From positions 3,442,837 through 3,506,836 of the forward strand of contig NZ_LT732526.1 in NCBI RefSeq assembly GCF_900155545.1: a stretch of 64,000 bases of DNA, read 5' to 3'. Position 1 is the stretch's first letter; each line of letters opens with the position of its first letter. Below, one piece after another: positions 1 to 8,290 of this stretch. The notes under the pieces were generated by a model, which was not told the origin of the DNA, made no database searches, and saw only the letters and a program-made list of their open reading frames with translations. The stretch comes from Clostridium sp. Marseille-P2415. Lineage in GTDB: Bacteria > Bacillota > Clostridia > Lachnospirales > Lachnospiraceae. Made by a program: the position numbers and the translations under genes.

Positions 1-2
1 TA

Positions 3-314
3 CGGACAGGCAATGGCATGATCATCAGCATCAGCTACAACTATGTCCCCTGTAAAACAATTCCTGCAATCGACATTGCCTGCCTGGAAAATTCTTTTTT
101 TAAATATGTGAAGAAACTCGGCTTCAGTGATCTGCATACCATTGATTTTTCACTTTCCGCCGCGCTTCCGACTCCGGAACAGAAAAAATTACTGGAGATA
201 GAAAACGAGGCATTGTTAAAGGTATCCCATATTACATGCAGCGGCCAGGATACCATAATAGAATATATTGATACCTATTATATCGGAAGCATGTATACTT
301 ACCGGCTGGATTAA
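3..314 (+). CDS. GntR-family transcriptional regulator, C-terminal (UTRA) fragment
   Basis: The reading frame is open from the left window edge, so this is the 3' end of a gene starting outside; the first internal ATG at 18 is not the start. The visible ~100 residues look like the end of a UTRA effector-binding domain, typical of HutC-type GntR regulators, finishing with the usual beta-strands around IIEYIDTYYIGSMYTYRLD. The DNA-binding winged helix is not in view. UTRA domains bind small effectors, often sugar phosphates or amino acids; the ligand cannot be told here. The stop overlaps the convergent GH13-like gene by four bases. The family call rests on this short C-terminus only. Confidence 0.6.
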   Translation, partial: RTGNGMIISISYNYVPCKTIPAIDIACLENSFFKYVKKLGFSDLHTIDFSLSAALPTPEQKKLLEIENEALLKVSHITCSGQDTIIEYIDTYYIGSMYTYRLD

Positions 315-2155
315 GATGGCTTCCCGATAAACACCACAATGGTCCTCGGCGGAACCAGGAACCGTTTCCCTTCCGCAGCCGGCTCCTCTCCTTCCGGATA
401 CATGCCGTTTCCTTCCCGTTCATCCGTATGGAAGGCCACGTGCCACCGCTCTTTCTTAGGCAGATTGGGAAGGTCAAATTCATGTGGCTCCCAGTGCATG
501 TTATAAGCCACATAAAAGTGATTGTCCGCAGTCCCATCCGGCTTCCTTCCATATTCCCCGCAGTAAAAGATCCCAAGCTGGCGTCTGAAATTCTCAAATT
601 CCGGACACCAGGCCCTGACGCCGTGATAGGACACATCCGGGAATCCGCATGCTAAATAATCCATGATCCTTGGCTCCATTGGCATATGAAACACCGGATG
701 AGCTTTGCGGAAGGCTATCACATTTTTCACAAATTCAAAAATATCCCGGTTGGTTTTTAATAAATTCCAGTTGATCCACGATACTTCATTATCCTGGCAG
801 TATGCATTATTATTGCCTGACTGGGAATTACCAAACTCGTCTCCCGCCATGATAAGGGGAGTGCCCTGGCTCAGAAGCAAAAGAAGAAAGGCATTCTTAA
901 GCTGCTTTTTCCGAAGCTCCACGACCTTTTTCCGCTTTGTCGGCCCCTCTGCCCCGCAGTTCCAGGAATAATTATAAGGATTGCCGTCCTGGTTGTTCTC
1001 CCCGTTTCCCTCGTTGTGCTTGGTATCATAGGACACCATATCCATCATGGTAAATCCATTGGTATTGGCCATATAGTTTATGACGCCCCATTCTGCCGGG
1101 TTTCTTCTGCTCCGGAAAACCAGGCTGCTCATCTGGTCCTCATCTCCCTTTAACACCCGCCGCATATCCACCAGAAAGCCGTCATTATACTCGCCTAAGT
1201 GCTTCCGCCTTCCTCCCTTAACCGAATCCCAGGAAACAGCCAGGAGCTTGATCCGGCTCAGATAAGGGTCCCTTCCGATCAGATCCAGGGGCGGGAACCC
1301 CACCAGATGGATTCCGTCCACATGGAATTCCTCTGCCCAGAAACGGACCACGTCAAGAACAAAAGAAGGGGATTCTTTTCCGGTAAAATAAAGCTCCGTG
1401 ATCAGTTCCAGACCTTCCTTATGGAAAGCCTTCACAAGGGTCTTAAACTCAAAAGCCGGATCCTTTCCCTTTCCGGAAGCAAAGGAAGCCTTGGGAGCGA
1501 AATAAAATCCGGGTCCATATCCCCAATAATTTAATTTTCCGGTGGGTTTATCCACACCATATGGGTTCCCAGGCACATTTTCCGGCATGATAACCTCTGA
1601 AAATTCATTCACCGGCATGAGCTCCACCGTAGTAATTCCCAGTTCCTTCAGGTAAGGAATTTTTTCCTGAACGGCCTGAAAGGTCCCCTTATTTTTTACT
1701 TTTGATGATACATGCTTTGTAAATCCACGTCCATGAAGCCGGTATAGTATGCAGTCCTCATAAGGAATTTCAGGCAGCCTGTCGTCTTCCCAATCAAATT
1801 CCGGAAATTTCACCGGAGTCTTTAAAAGGGGGAAAACACCTTCTAAGTCTCCCCAGACGTCCCGCCCGGTAAAGCTCCTTCCGTAAGGGTCGGAAAACGG
1901 CCTCCCATCGATTTCAAAACAGTATTCCAGATCCGCGAAATCATCTCCCGGAACGGTCATGCTCCAGACATCGCCTCTTCTGGACTCCACAGGAAAGGAA
2001 AGGGTCCGGACCGGTTCTTCCCCGCCGGCCTTAAAAAACAAAACCCGGCACTCCCCGCCTTCTGCGGCCACGCACAAATGGATCCCGCCGGAAACCTTTG
2101 AAAGTCCCATGGGATACCCCCGGTTTTCATGTTCTGCGATCTTGTACTGTTCCAT
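311..2155 (-). CDS. GH13 glycogen-debranching-like protein, apparently catalytically dead
   Basis: 614 residues with an N-terminal CBM48/isoamylase-type beta-sandwich (about 10-110) and a GlgX/isoamylase-like barrel. The C-terminal part is well conserved (HNEGNGENNQDG near 380 and GTPLIMAGDEFGNSQ near 435-450). The catalytic motifs are not. Region II, normally VDGFRFD with the Asp nucleophile, reads VDGIHLVG at about 279-286. Region III, normally AEPWD, reads AVSWD at about 306-310. Region IV, normally HD, reads NTNGF near 364. Nucleophile, general acid and transition-state Asp are therefore all absent while the scaffold is intact, which suggests a carbohydrate-binding or regulatory pseudoenzyme rather than a decayed gene. 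Start ATG follows GGAGGAG. It lies 54 bp after the ABC-F gene on the same strand and is probably cotranscribed. Confidence 0.8.
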   Translation of the reverse strand: MEQYKIAEHENRGYPMGLSKVSGGIHLCVAAEGGECRVLFFKAGGEEPVRTLSFPVESRRGDVWSMTVPGDDFADLEYCFEIDGRPFSDPYGRSFTGRDVWGDLEGVFPLLKTPVKFPEFDWEDDRLPEIPYEDCILYRLHGRGFTKHVSSKVKNKGTFQAVQEKIPYLKELGITTVELMPVNEFSEVIMPENVPGNPYGVDKPTGKLNYWGYGPGFYFAPKASFASGKGKDPAFEFKTLVKAFHKEGLELITELYFTGKESPSFVLDVVRFWAEEFHVDGIHLVGFPPLDLIGRDPYLSRIKLLAVSWDSVKGGRRKHLGEYNDGFLVDMRRVLKGDEDQMSSLVFRSRRNPAEWGVINYMANTNGFTMMDMVSYDTKHNEGNGENNQDGNPYNYSWNCGAEGPTKRKKVVELRKKQLKNAFLLLLLSQGTPLIMAGDEFGNSQSGNNNAYCQDNEVSWINWNLLKTNRDIFEFVKNVIAFRKAHPVFHMPMEPRIMDYLACGFPDVSYHGVRAWCPEFENFRRQLGIFYCGEYGRKPDGTADNHFYVAYNMHWEPHEFDLPNLPKKERWHVAFHTDEREGNGMYPEGEEPAAEGKRFLVPPRTIVVFIGKPS

Positions 2156-2209
2156 ATACTTATCTCCTCCGCCTCTCCGGTCCGATACCGGGACAGCTCC
2201 TGCTGCATT

Positions 2210-4069
2210 TTACTGATTCCCGATCTGTTCTGCCAGATCATTTAAATACAGCCACCGCTCCATCTTCTCATCCAAAAGCCTCTCTTTTTCTGCCTTTTCT
2301 TCCATCAGTGCATTAAGCCTGCTGTAATTGCTGGCTGCCTCTCCGATCTGTCCGTCCAATTCTTCGATCTTCGCTTCCAGAGCAGCCATGTCTTCCTCTA
2401 TGGTATCCCATTCCCGCTGCTCCTTAAAGGAGAATTTAAGCTTTCTATCCCCCTTTGGCTTCTCCCGGTTCTTTTTCTCCACAGCCTCCGTCTTTTTCCC
2501 GGTTCCCTCTTCCCGGCCTGGAATACCATCCGGGTATTTCTCCTGAAATGCCGCCTGATAGTCCGTAAAACCGCCCTCATACTGGGTCACCTGCCCCTGC
2601 CCCTCAAAAGCAAAGATCCGGCGCACCACACGGTCCAGAAAATAGCGGTCATGGGAAACCGTAACCACGATCCCCTGGAAGCTGTCAAGATAATCCTCTA
2701 AAATCGTCAGAGTCTGGATATCCAGATCATTGGTCGGCTCATCAAGCAAAAGCACATTGGGAGCTTCCATCAGGATCCTAAGCAGGTAGAGCCTTCTTTT
2801 TTCCCCGCCGGACAGCTTTTCAATGGTAGTGTACTGAACGCTTGACGGAAACAGAAAGCGTTCCAGCATCTGGGCAGCGCTGACGCTTCCCTCCTTCGTC
2901 TTTACGTACTCCGCCACATTCCGGATATAATCAATGACCTTTACGCTGCCATCCATATCCTCGCTCTCCTGTGAGAAATACCCCATTTTCACCGTCTGGC
3001 CCACGGTAACCGTCCCGGCATCGGGCTCCAGCCACCCTGCAATGATCTTCATAAGGGTGGATTTCCCGCTTCCGTTGGGACCGATGACGCCGATGCGGTC
3101 GTTTTTCAGGAAAATATAAGTGAAGTCCTTCATCAAAACCTTTTCCCCAAACGCCTTGGTGATCCCCTCCAGCTCCACCGTGGTCCGCCCCAGACGGCTT
3201 GCAATGGAATCCAGCTCCACGGTCTGGTCAAACTCCGGCCCCTTCTGGTCACGAAGGGACTCATACCTCTGAATGTGAGCCTTCTGCTTGGTAGAACGGG
3301 CCCTGGCTCCCCGCTGCATCCATTCCAGTTCCACCTTTAAAATGGACTGGCGCTTCCGTTCCGTTGCCAGCGCCATATCCATGCGCTCTGCTTTCAGCTT
3401 TAAATATCCTTCATAGCACCCCAGGGTGCTCTCTCTGTCGGCTCCGCCGCCATTCACCTTGCTCTCCTGATAGCTGTAAAGCTTTCCCTTATCCAGCTCC
3501 ACGATCCGGTTGGTTACGCTATCTAAAAAATAACGGTCATGGGTTACCATGAAAAGAACGCCCTTAAAACGGCGCAGATAATCCTCCAGCCAGTCTGCCA
3601 TGCTGCTGTCCAAATGGTTGGTGGGCTCATCAAGAACCAGCAAGTCCGCCGTCCCAAGGAGGACACTGACTAATGCCACCCTCTTTCGCTGGCCGCCGGA
3701 CAGGGTTTCCACCCTGGAATCAAAATCCGTAAAGCCCAGCCTGGTTAACATGGCCTTTGCCTGGCTTTCCAGATCCCACACATGCCCGTGGCCTTCGTTA
3801 TCCCGGACAATGCTTGAAAGAATGGTATCGCCCTCATGGAACTTTGGATTCTGGGACAGGAAGCGGATATCTAAATTCCTTCCCCTGACCACATTTCCTT
3901 CATCCGGTTCCTCAAGTCCTGCCACGATCCGCAGCAGGGTGGATTTCCCTGTTCCGTTAATGCCGATCAGGCCGATCTTCTCCCCCTCGTTTATGCTGAA
4001 GCTGGTATCGTCAAATAACAGCCGTTCCGTATATGATTTTGTTAAATGCTCAATAGTCAGTAAATTCAT
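2210..4069 (-). CDS. ABC-F family ATPase, Uup-like
   Basis: 619 residues with two ABC ATPase domains and no membrane segments. Walker A motifs are GINGTGKST (36-44) and GPNGSGKST; signatures are LSGGQRKR and LSGGEKRR, and both Walker B motifs read DEPTN. A charged linker sits between the domains and a C-terminal coiled coil (roughly 535-615, rich in Glu/Lys/Leu) follows a basic stretch. That C-terminal coiled coil is the mark of the Uup subgroup, which acts on ribosomes or branched DNA intermediates rather than in transport. It follows exonuclease III by 28 bp on the same strand, probably in one transcript. Start ATG has an AGGAGAG ribosome site somewhat far upstream. Confidence 0.85.
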   Translation of the reverse strand: MNLLTIEHLTKSYTERLLFDDTSFSINEGEKIGLIGINGTGKSTLLRIVAGLEEPDEGNVVRGRNLDIRFLSQNPKFHEGDTILSSIVRDNEGHGHVWDLESQAKAMLTRLGFTDFDSRVETLSGGQRKRVALVSVLLGTADLLVLDEPTNHLDSSMADWLEDYLRRFKGVLFMVTHDRYFLDSVTNRIVELDKGKLYSYQESKVNGGGADRESTLGCYEGYLKLKAERMDMALATERKRQSILKVELEWMQRGARARSTKQKAHIQRYESLRDQKGPEFDQTVELDSIASRLGRTTVELEGITKAFGEKVLMKDFTYIFLKNDRIGVIGPNGSGKSTLMKIIAGWLEPDAGTVTVGQTVKMGYFSQESEDMDGSVKVIDYIRNVAEYVKTKEGSVSAAQMLERFLFPSSVQYTTIEKLSGGEKRRLYLLRILMEAPNVLLLDEPTNDLDIQTLTILEDYLDSFQGIVVTVSHDRYFLDRVVRRIFAFEGQGQVTQYEGGFTDYQAAFQEKYPDGIPGREEGTGKKTEAVEKKNREKPKGDRKLKFSFKEQREWDTIEEDMAALEAKIEELDGQIGEAASNYSRLNALMEEKAEKERLLDEKMERWLYLNDLAEQIGNQ

Positions 4070-4097
4070 TCCTTATCTTTCTCTCCTGTCTGTCCCT

Positions 4098-4853
4098 CTA
4101 ACGGATCACAAGCTCCACCGGACAGTGATCTGAACCCATTACCTCTGTATGGATCGCTGCACTCGCAAGCCTGTCCTTTAAGCTTTCCGAAACGCAGAAA
4201 TAGTCAATGCGCCAGCCTGCGTTCTTCTGTCTGGCGCTGAACCGGTATGACCACCAGGAGTACACGCCCTCCTGCTCCGGATAAAAATAACGGTACGTGT
4301 CAATAAAACCGGTTTCCAGAAGAACGGTAAACTTTTCCCTCTCTTCATCGGTAAAGCCTGCATTTTTCCGGTTGGTTTTGGGATTCTTTAAGTCGATCTC
4401 CTTATGGGCCACATTAAAATCCCCGCAGAAAATTACCGGCTTTTTCTCCTCCAGTTTTTTTAAATAGGCGAGAAATGAATCCTCCCATGTCATTCGGTAC
4501 GGGAGGCGGGCCAGTTCATTCTGGGAATTTGGCGTATAGCAGGTGACCACATAATAATCCGGAAATTCGGCAGCTATGACCCTTCCTTCCTTATCATGTT
4601 CATCCACGCCGATTCCGTAAGCGACCGCTATGGGCTCCTCCTTTGTAAACAGAGCCGTTCCCGAATACCCCTTCTTTTCCGCATAATTCCAGTACTGATA
4701 ATATCCGGGAAGGGCAAGGTCGATCTGTCCCTCCTGCAGCTTGCTTTCCTGAATGCAGAAAATATCTGCATCCACTTCGTTAAAATAATCCAAAAAGCCT
4801 TTCTCCACACAGGCGCGAAGGCCGTTTACATTCCAGGAAATCATTTTTTTCAT
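4098..4853 (-). CDS. Exodeoxyribonuclease III / AP endonuclease
   Basis: 251 residues covering the whole exonuclease-endonuclease-phosphatase fold of the ExoIII/APE1 family. Visible landmarks are [10 protein letters not shown] at the N-terminus, the metal-binding Glu in [10 protein letters not shown], the GDFNVAH block with the Asn and Asp of the active site, WWSYR, and the terminal GSDHCPVEL with the catalytic Asp-His. The enzyme cleaves DNA at abasic sites and trims 3' ends in base-excision repair in the cytoplasm. A second ATG three codons in (MISWN) matches the usual family start equally well. First gene of a probable exoIII-uup-GH13-like transcript. Confidence 0.95.
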   Translation of the reverse strand: MKKMISWNVNGLRACVEKGFLDYFNEVDADIFCIQESKLQEGQIDLALPGYYQYWNYAEKKGYSGTALFTKEEPIAVAYGIGVDEHDKEGRVIAAEFPDYYVVTCYTPNSQNELARLPYRMTWEDSFLAYLKKLEEKKPVIFCGDFNVAHKEIDLKNPKTNRKNAGFTDEEREKFTVLLETGFIDTYRYFYPEQEGVYSWWSYRFSARQKNAGWRIDYFCVSESLKDRLASAAIHTEVMGSDHCPVELVIR

Positions 4854-4883
4854 CGTTTTTCACCTCAAACTAAAGATAAAGAC

Positions 4884-4892
4884 AGTATACCA
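4884..4892 (-). promoter_or_regulatory. Extended -10 promoter for exonuclease III
   Basis: The minus strand reads TGGTATACT, an extended -10 box (TGn plus TATACT), about 30 bases before the gene. No good -35 hexamer is visible at 17 bases. Confidence 0.5.
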
Positions 4893-4908
4893 TTTTCCTG
4901 TGGATTAG

Positions 4909-4938
4909 AAAAGGGAAGAATTTTCATTCCTCCCTTTT
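4909..4938 (-). terminator. Hairpin terminator after cbiN
   Basis: AAAAGGGA...TCCCTTTT stem with a short GAAA-like loop just downstream of the cbiN stop. The U stretch is part of the stem, so it could work in either direction. Confidence 0.6.
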
Positions 4939-4950
4939 GCATTTCCCACA

Positions 4951-5268
4951 TTATGTATGTTTTTCCTGCCATTTTTTCCGTTCTACGAACCGTCCCATGA
5001 AAAAGGCTAAGATTCCCACTCCGATTCCGGTCTGAATGCAAAAAAGCAGGCTTTCCACCTCTCCGGGCAGCTCCCCGTCAATCAAGGTCTCCAACACCGG
5101 GGTAAACCATGGCTCGTACCCGGTCCCCTGGATTTCCGATATCATCCGGCTTCCCGCATCATCGGAGCCTCCAAATTCCGCTCCCTTTAAGGCGAAAAGG
5201 GGCACCGCCGCGATCAGGCACACCAAAATCAATAAAACTGCTATTATCCGCTTGTTTTTTCTGCTCAT
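4951..5268 (-). CDS. cbiN: Cobalt ECF transporter subunit CbiN
   Basis: 105 residues with two hydrophobic helices (about 9-27 and 82-97) and a short extracytoplasmic loop containing GAEFGGSDDAGS, as in CbiN, the small membrane partner of CbiM. CbiMN is the substrate-capture part of the cobalt energy-coupling-factor importer; CbiQ and CbiO supply coupling and ATP hydrolysis. The start lies 3 bp after the cbiM stop, so the two are translationally linked. cbiM-cbiN sits downstream of the cobalamin riboswitch, which should lower its expression when cobalamin is plentiful. Identification is from size, topology and context. Confidence 0.85.
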   Translation of the reverse strand: MSRKNKRIIAVLLILVCLIAAVPLFALKGAEFGGSDDAGSRMISEIQGTGYEPWFTPVLETLIDGELPGEVESLLFCIQTGIGVGILAFFMGRFVERKKWQEKHT

Positions 5269-5271
5269 ATC

Positions 5272-6018
5272 CTATCCCTCCTTTGAAAATCCGATTGCTG
5301 ACAGCTCAGGAAGAGCATAGGTCTCAAGGGTAATGACAATCACTGCAGTTAAGATCCCCTCAATGACCGCAAGCGGAAGCTGGGTGGGAGCGAAAACTCC
5401 CAAAAACCTGACGGCAGAAGCCCCTGCGCCGCCGGCCTGGGACGGATAAGCCAGAGCCAGCTGGAGACTTGTCACACAATAGGTAAATAAATCTCCCAGC
5501 ATTGCCGCCAGGAAAACACTGACCAGCTTATTTACCTTTAGCTTTTTGCATAATTTATAAATTCCAAAAGACACGAACGGTCCTGCAATTGCCATGGAAA
5601 AGGTATTGGCGCCCAGCGTCGTAAGACCGCCGTGGGCCAGTAATATGGCCTGGAATATCAGCACGATCATTCCCAGAATGCTGACCGCAGACGGCCCGAA
5701 TAAAATGGCTCCAAGGCCGGTTCCTGTCATATGGGAACAGCTTCCGGTTACTGACGGGATCTTTAAGGATGATATGACAAAAATAAAGGCTCCCGACATG
5801 GCCAGAATGGTGATGGGTTTCCTGTTCTCTTTAAGCCTATTCCTGATGGAGAAAAATCCCGCTGCCAGAAACGGCACGCAAACGGCCCCCCAGGCGATAC
5901 AGTATCCCACTGGAAGATACCCCTCCATAATGTGCATTCCATAAGCGCTTGGAACAATTCCAAAGGCCAGGGCAAATGCAATGACAAGTTTCATGATTCT
6001 TTTTTCTTTCTTACTCAT
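5272..6018 (-). CDS. cbiM: Cobalt ECF transporter substrate-binding subunit CbiM
   Basis: Membrane protein of about 248 residues with a cleaved-type signal segment ending at SAYG and then MHIMEGYLP. The Met-His-x-Met start of the mature protein is the metal-binding N-terminus of CbiM. Later landmarks are [15 protein letters not shown] and [17 protein letters not shown], typical of the family. It captures Co2+ for cobalamin synthesis. I place the start at the ATG of MSKKEKR because GGAG sits seven bases upstream; the ATG two codons earlier is only one base from it. An upstream in-frame extension to 6066 has no ribosome site. Confidence 0.92.
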   Translation of the reverse strand: MSKKEKRIMKLVIAFALAFGIVPSAYGMHIMEGYLPVGYCIAWGAVCVPFLAAGFFSIRNRLKENRKPITILAMSGAFIFVISSLKIPSVTGSCSHMTGTGLGAILFGPSAVSILGMIVLIFQAILLAHGGLTTLGANTFSMAIAGPFVSFGIYKLCKKLKVNKLVSVFLAAMLGDLFTYCVTSLQLALAYPSQAGGAGASAVRFLGVFAPTQLPLAVIEGILTAVIVITLETYALPELSAIGFSKEG

Positions 6019-6079
6019 TTTCATTCTCCTTTCCGATTTCCACCCAGCTTTCTGGGCAGGGCCCACCCCGCTTTATTGG

Positions 6080-6110
6080 ATGTAAAGGTATACCCGCAGG
6101 GTGTTCCAAT
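6080..6110 (-). repeat. Copy 2 of a short dispersed intergenic repeat
   Basis: Minus strand ACACCCTGCGGGTATACC then TTTACATCCA, between the cobalamin riboswitch terminator and cbiM. See the copy near 53200. Confidence 0.4.
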
Positions 6111-6180
6111 AAAATAAGCACCAAATTCCGATGATTCCCACTCATCAGACCGGCGCTCACAGGGTAAATCTTTATACAAC

Positions 6181-6223
6181 AAAAAGACTTCCCGGCATCC
6201 GGTCATCGCTCGTAACCGGATGC
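6181..6223 (-). terminator. Putative expression-platform terminator of the cobalamin riboswitch
   Basis: Minus strand GCATCCGGTT-loop-GACCGGATGC stem, followed nine bases later by CTTTTTG. It lies between the aptamer and cbiM, so it may be the regulated terminator. The gap between stem and U-run makes it less than ideal. Confidence 0.45.
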
Positions 6224-6311
6224 GTCGCAGGCATCATTTACTTCATGAAGGCGCAGCCTTAATTTAGTAAATCAGCCGTTCGATGAGCCATAGGCGAATC
6301 GAACTTCCTTA

Positions 6312-6480
6312 TGAAAGGCAGGTCTTCTGACTCGTGTATCTTCACAGCAGCTCCTCTTCCCGGTTTCCCAGTGATTTATTGAGCCCTGCTCCCCACTTAC
6401 AGCGGCGGGACCGTAAGGGATTTGCACCCTTTTCCCTATTATCCTGCGGAGAATTTCACAGGCACCTTTCACGTGATACG
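6312..6480 (-). ncRNA. Cobalamin riboswitch upstream of cbiMN
   Basis: Minus-strand sequence shows the conserved cobalamin aptamer landmarks in order: the P3 region AATAGGGAAAAGGGTGCAAA, then TCCCTTACGGTCCCGCCGCT, then GGGAAACCGGGAA, and finally the B12-box-like segment GAGTCAGAAGACCTGCC. The aptamer begins about 30 bases after cbiO and ends about 290 bases before cbiM. It should control cbiMN; its position after cbiQO means those two genes escape it unless a second element exists, and none is visible upstream of cbiQ. Confidence 0.93.
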
Positions 6481-6510
6481 ATTGTATTGTAGCTGTTCCA
6501 AACCTTTCTG

Positions 6511-7350
6511 TCAATTCTTTGTACCGCTTAAAAACATTTCAAGCTCGTCCACATCCCTTGGCCGGCCGGGGACCGCTTCTAAAATCCGGTGCCGGACCAG
6601 GCAATTAAAAACCTCAAGCAGGATGGGCTTCCTCAAATTAGCCCTTATTAACAGTTCTTCATCCTCAAACACTTCTCTCACCGGTCCGTCGGCTATGATT
6701 CGTCCGTCTGCAAAAACCACCGCCCGGTCTGCCCACCGGTATGCAAAATCCACATCATGGGTAGAAATCATAAGAGTTTTCCCCATTCCGGCCATCTTAT
6801 CCAGAACATCTTTTAACATTTCCACATTGACCGGGTCCAGGGACGCGGTCGGCTCATCGAATATGACGATCTCCGATTCCATGGCAATGATATCTGCAAT
6901 GCTGACCCTCTTTTTCTCCCCTCCGCTTAAATAGTGGGGCGGCCTGTCCTTCATGGGCATTAAATTCATACAATCCAATGCTGTCTCCACCCGCCTCTTC
7001 ACTTCCTCCTTTGGAAGCTTTAAATTCACCGGACCAAAGGAGACCTCTGCAAACACCGTGGAAGCAATGATCTGGTTATCCGCATCCTGAAACACGATCC
7101 CCACATTTTTCCTCAGTTCATTCAAATCCTTTTTCCCAATTTCCTTTCCGCGGTAACGGATCCGGCCCGATTCGGGCCACAACACACCGTTAAGATTTAG
7201 AAAACAGGTGGATTTCCCAGCTCCATTCGAACCAAGAACTGCAATTTTCTCTCCCTTTTTCACGGTAAAATTAATTTTCTTAAGCGCCTGGTTTCCCTGC
7301 CCATAAGAATAAGACAGGTTTTCCGCCTGCAAAAGGATCTCTTCCATCAT
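6511..7350 (-). CDS. cbiO: Cobalt ECF transporter ATP-binding protein CbiO
   Basis: 279-residue ABC ATPase. Walker A is GSNGAGKST (40-48), the Q-loop follows in GIVFQDADNQI, the signature is LSGGEKKR, Walker B is VIFDEPTASLD and the switch His is in STHDVDFA. The FQDADNQ Q-loop is characteristic of ECF-type ATPases. It powers the CbiMNQ membrane part. ATG lies seven bases after AAGGAG. It follows cbiQ by about 40 bp in the same transcript, driven by the promoter before cbiQ rather than by the riboswitch. Confidence 0.93.
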   Translation of the reverse strand: MMEEILLQAENLSYSYGQGNQALKKINFTVKKGEKIAVLGSNGAGKSTCFLNLNGVLWPESGRIRYRGKEIGKKDLNELRKNVGIVFQDADNQIIASTVFAEVSFGPVNLKLPKEEVKRRVETALDCMNLMPMKDRPPHYLSGGEKKRVSIADIIAMESEIVIFDEPTASLDPVNVEMLKDVLDKMAGMGKTLMISTHDVDFAYRWADRAVVFADGRIIADGPVREVFEDEELLIRANLRKPILLEVFNCLVRHRILEAVPGRPRDVDELEMFLSGTKN

Positions 7351-7391
7351 CGTTCAACTCCTTATCATCTGCTCTGATCCATCCGGCAAGG

Positions 7392-8162
7392 CTACCCCGG
7401 CAGCCCCCGTACCAGCACCAGAAATACAAAATAACCGGCAGCCGCCCCGATCTGCCAGCCTTTCACCTTTTTCTCCTCCTCCAGAAACAAAAGCTCCCCA
7501 TCATAACACCGGGCAGTCATGGCGTCATAATACGCACCGGCCTTTTTTAAGGAAACCACGAATAAATTGCCGGCTGCACTCCCAAATGACCGGCAGGAGG
7601 TCTTAAAATCACAGTATCCCAGCCTTGACTCAGCTGCCCGCCTCATATAGCACTGGGTTTCCGTCATCACAAAGATAAACCGGTAGATCATATTCATCAG
7701 TTCAACAATGATCTTCGGAACATGGAGTCTTCGGAAAACACAGATCACCTCGCTTGCCGGAGTGGAAAGCACCAGCATATACGTGGCACTTAATGAGGCC
7801 ATAGCCTTTAAAACCAGACAAAAAGCCAGTTCCAGCCCCCCTTCCGTCAGATACAGATAATATCCCCGCACCGAAACCAGGGCCCGTCCGTAAGGCACCT
7901 TAGAAATATCCGTTACAACGGCAGCCGTCCCCAAAACAAGAAATGCAAGCGGGATCCTGAGAAGCGCCAGATATTTCCTCCCGGAAAGACCTCCCGCCAG
8001 AATGGTGATCCCGCCCATGGATAACATAACCGCCCCGGATACCCGTGCATCATCTGCTGCAATACAAAAAAGCAGCGCAGCCACTGCCACCGCCGCCTTA
8101 AGCTGCGGATTCCACCCCCTCATACGGGAAGCATAGGCATAATAATCAATGGTATCGATCAT
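7392..8162 (-). CDS. cbiQ: Cobalt ECF transporter transmembrane subunit CbiQ
   Basis: 256-residue membrane protein with about five hydrophobic helices and the coupling motif of EcfT/CbiQ proteins: AAESRLGYCDFKTS near 190-203, corresponding to the conserved Ala-Arg-Gly-type coupling helices, and a final helix near the C-terminus. It links CbiO to CbiMN. The start is the ATG of MIDTIDYY, preceded by AAGGAGGTGAGA; a longer reading frame to 8213 runs back through the promoter and is not real. Confidence 0.9.
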   Translation of the reverse strand: MIDTIDYYAYASRMRGWNPQLKAAVAVAALLFCIAADDARVSGAVMLSMGGITILAGGLSGRKYLALLRIPLAFLVLGTAAVVTDISKVPYGRALVSVRGYYLYLTEGGLELAFCLVLKAMASLSATYMLVLSTPASEVICVFRRLHVPKIIVELMNMIYRFIFVMTETQCYMRRAAESRLGYCDFKTSCRSFGSAAGNLFVVSLKKAGAYYDAMTARCYDGELLFLEEEKKVKGWQIGAAAGYFVFLVLVRGLPG

Positions 8163-8184
8163 TCTCACCTCCTTTACAAGGCTG

Positions 8185-8213
8185 ATTATACGCCATACGG
8201 AAGAATCGTGCAA
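8185..8213 (-). promoter_or_regulatory. Sigma-A promoter for cbiQO
   Basis: TTGCAC, 17-base spacer, TATAAT on the minus strand, about 23 bases before the cbiQ start. No aptamer lies between it and cbiQ. Confidence 0.8.
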
Positions 8214-8220
8214 TCATGTA

Positions 8221-8264
8221 AAAAACCCCTGGACAAACAGCTTTCGGCTATCTGCCCAGGGGTT
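8221..8264 (-). terminator. Rho-independent terminator of the PTS operon
   Basis: AACCCCTGG...CCAGGGGTT stem followed by a U-run on the minus strand, directly after the dehydrogenase gene. It separates the sugar operon from the cbiQ promoter. Confidence 0.85.
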
Positions 8265-8290
8265 CACTCTTCTTATATCCCGCACTCTGC

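Noticed and set aside
6260-6310. tRNA-like T-loop (GTTCGATTC) after the riboswitch
   Set aside because: No acceptor or anticodon stem can be formed around it; it belongs to the leader of cbiM.
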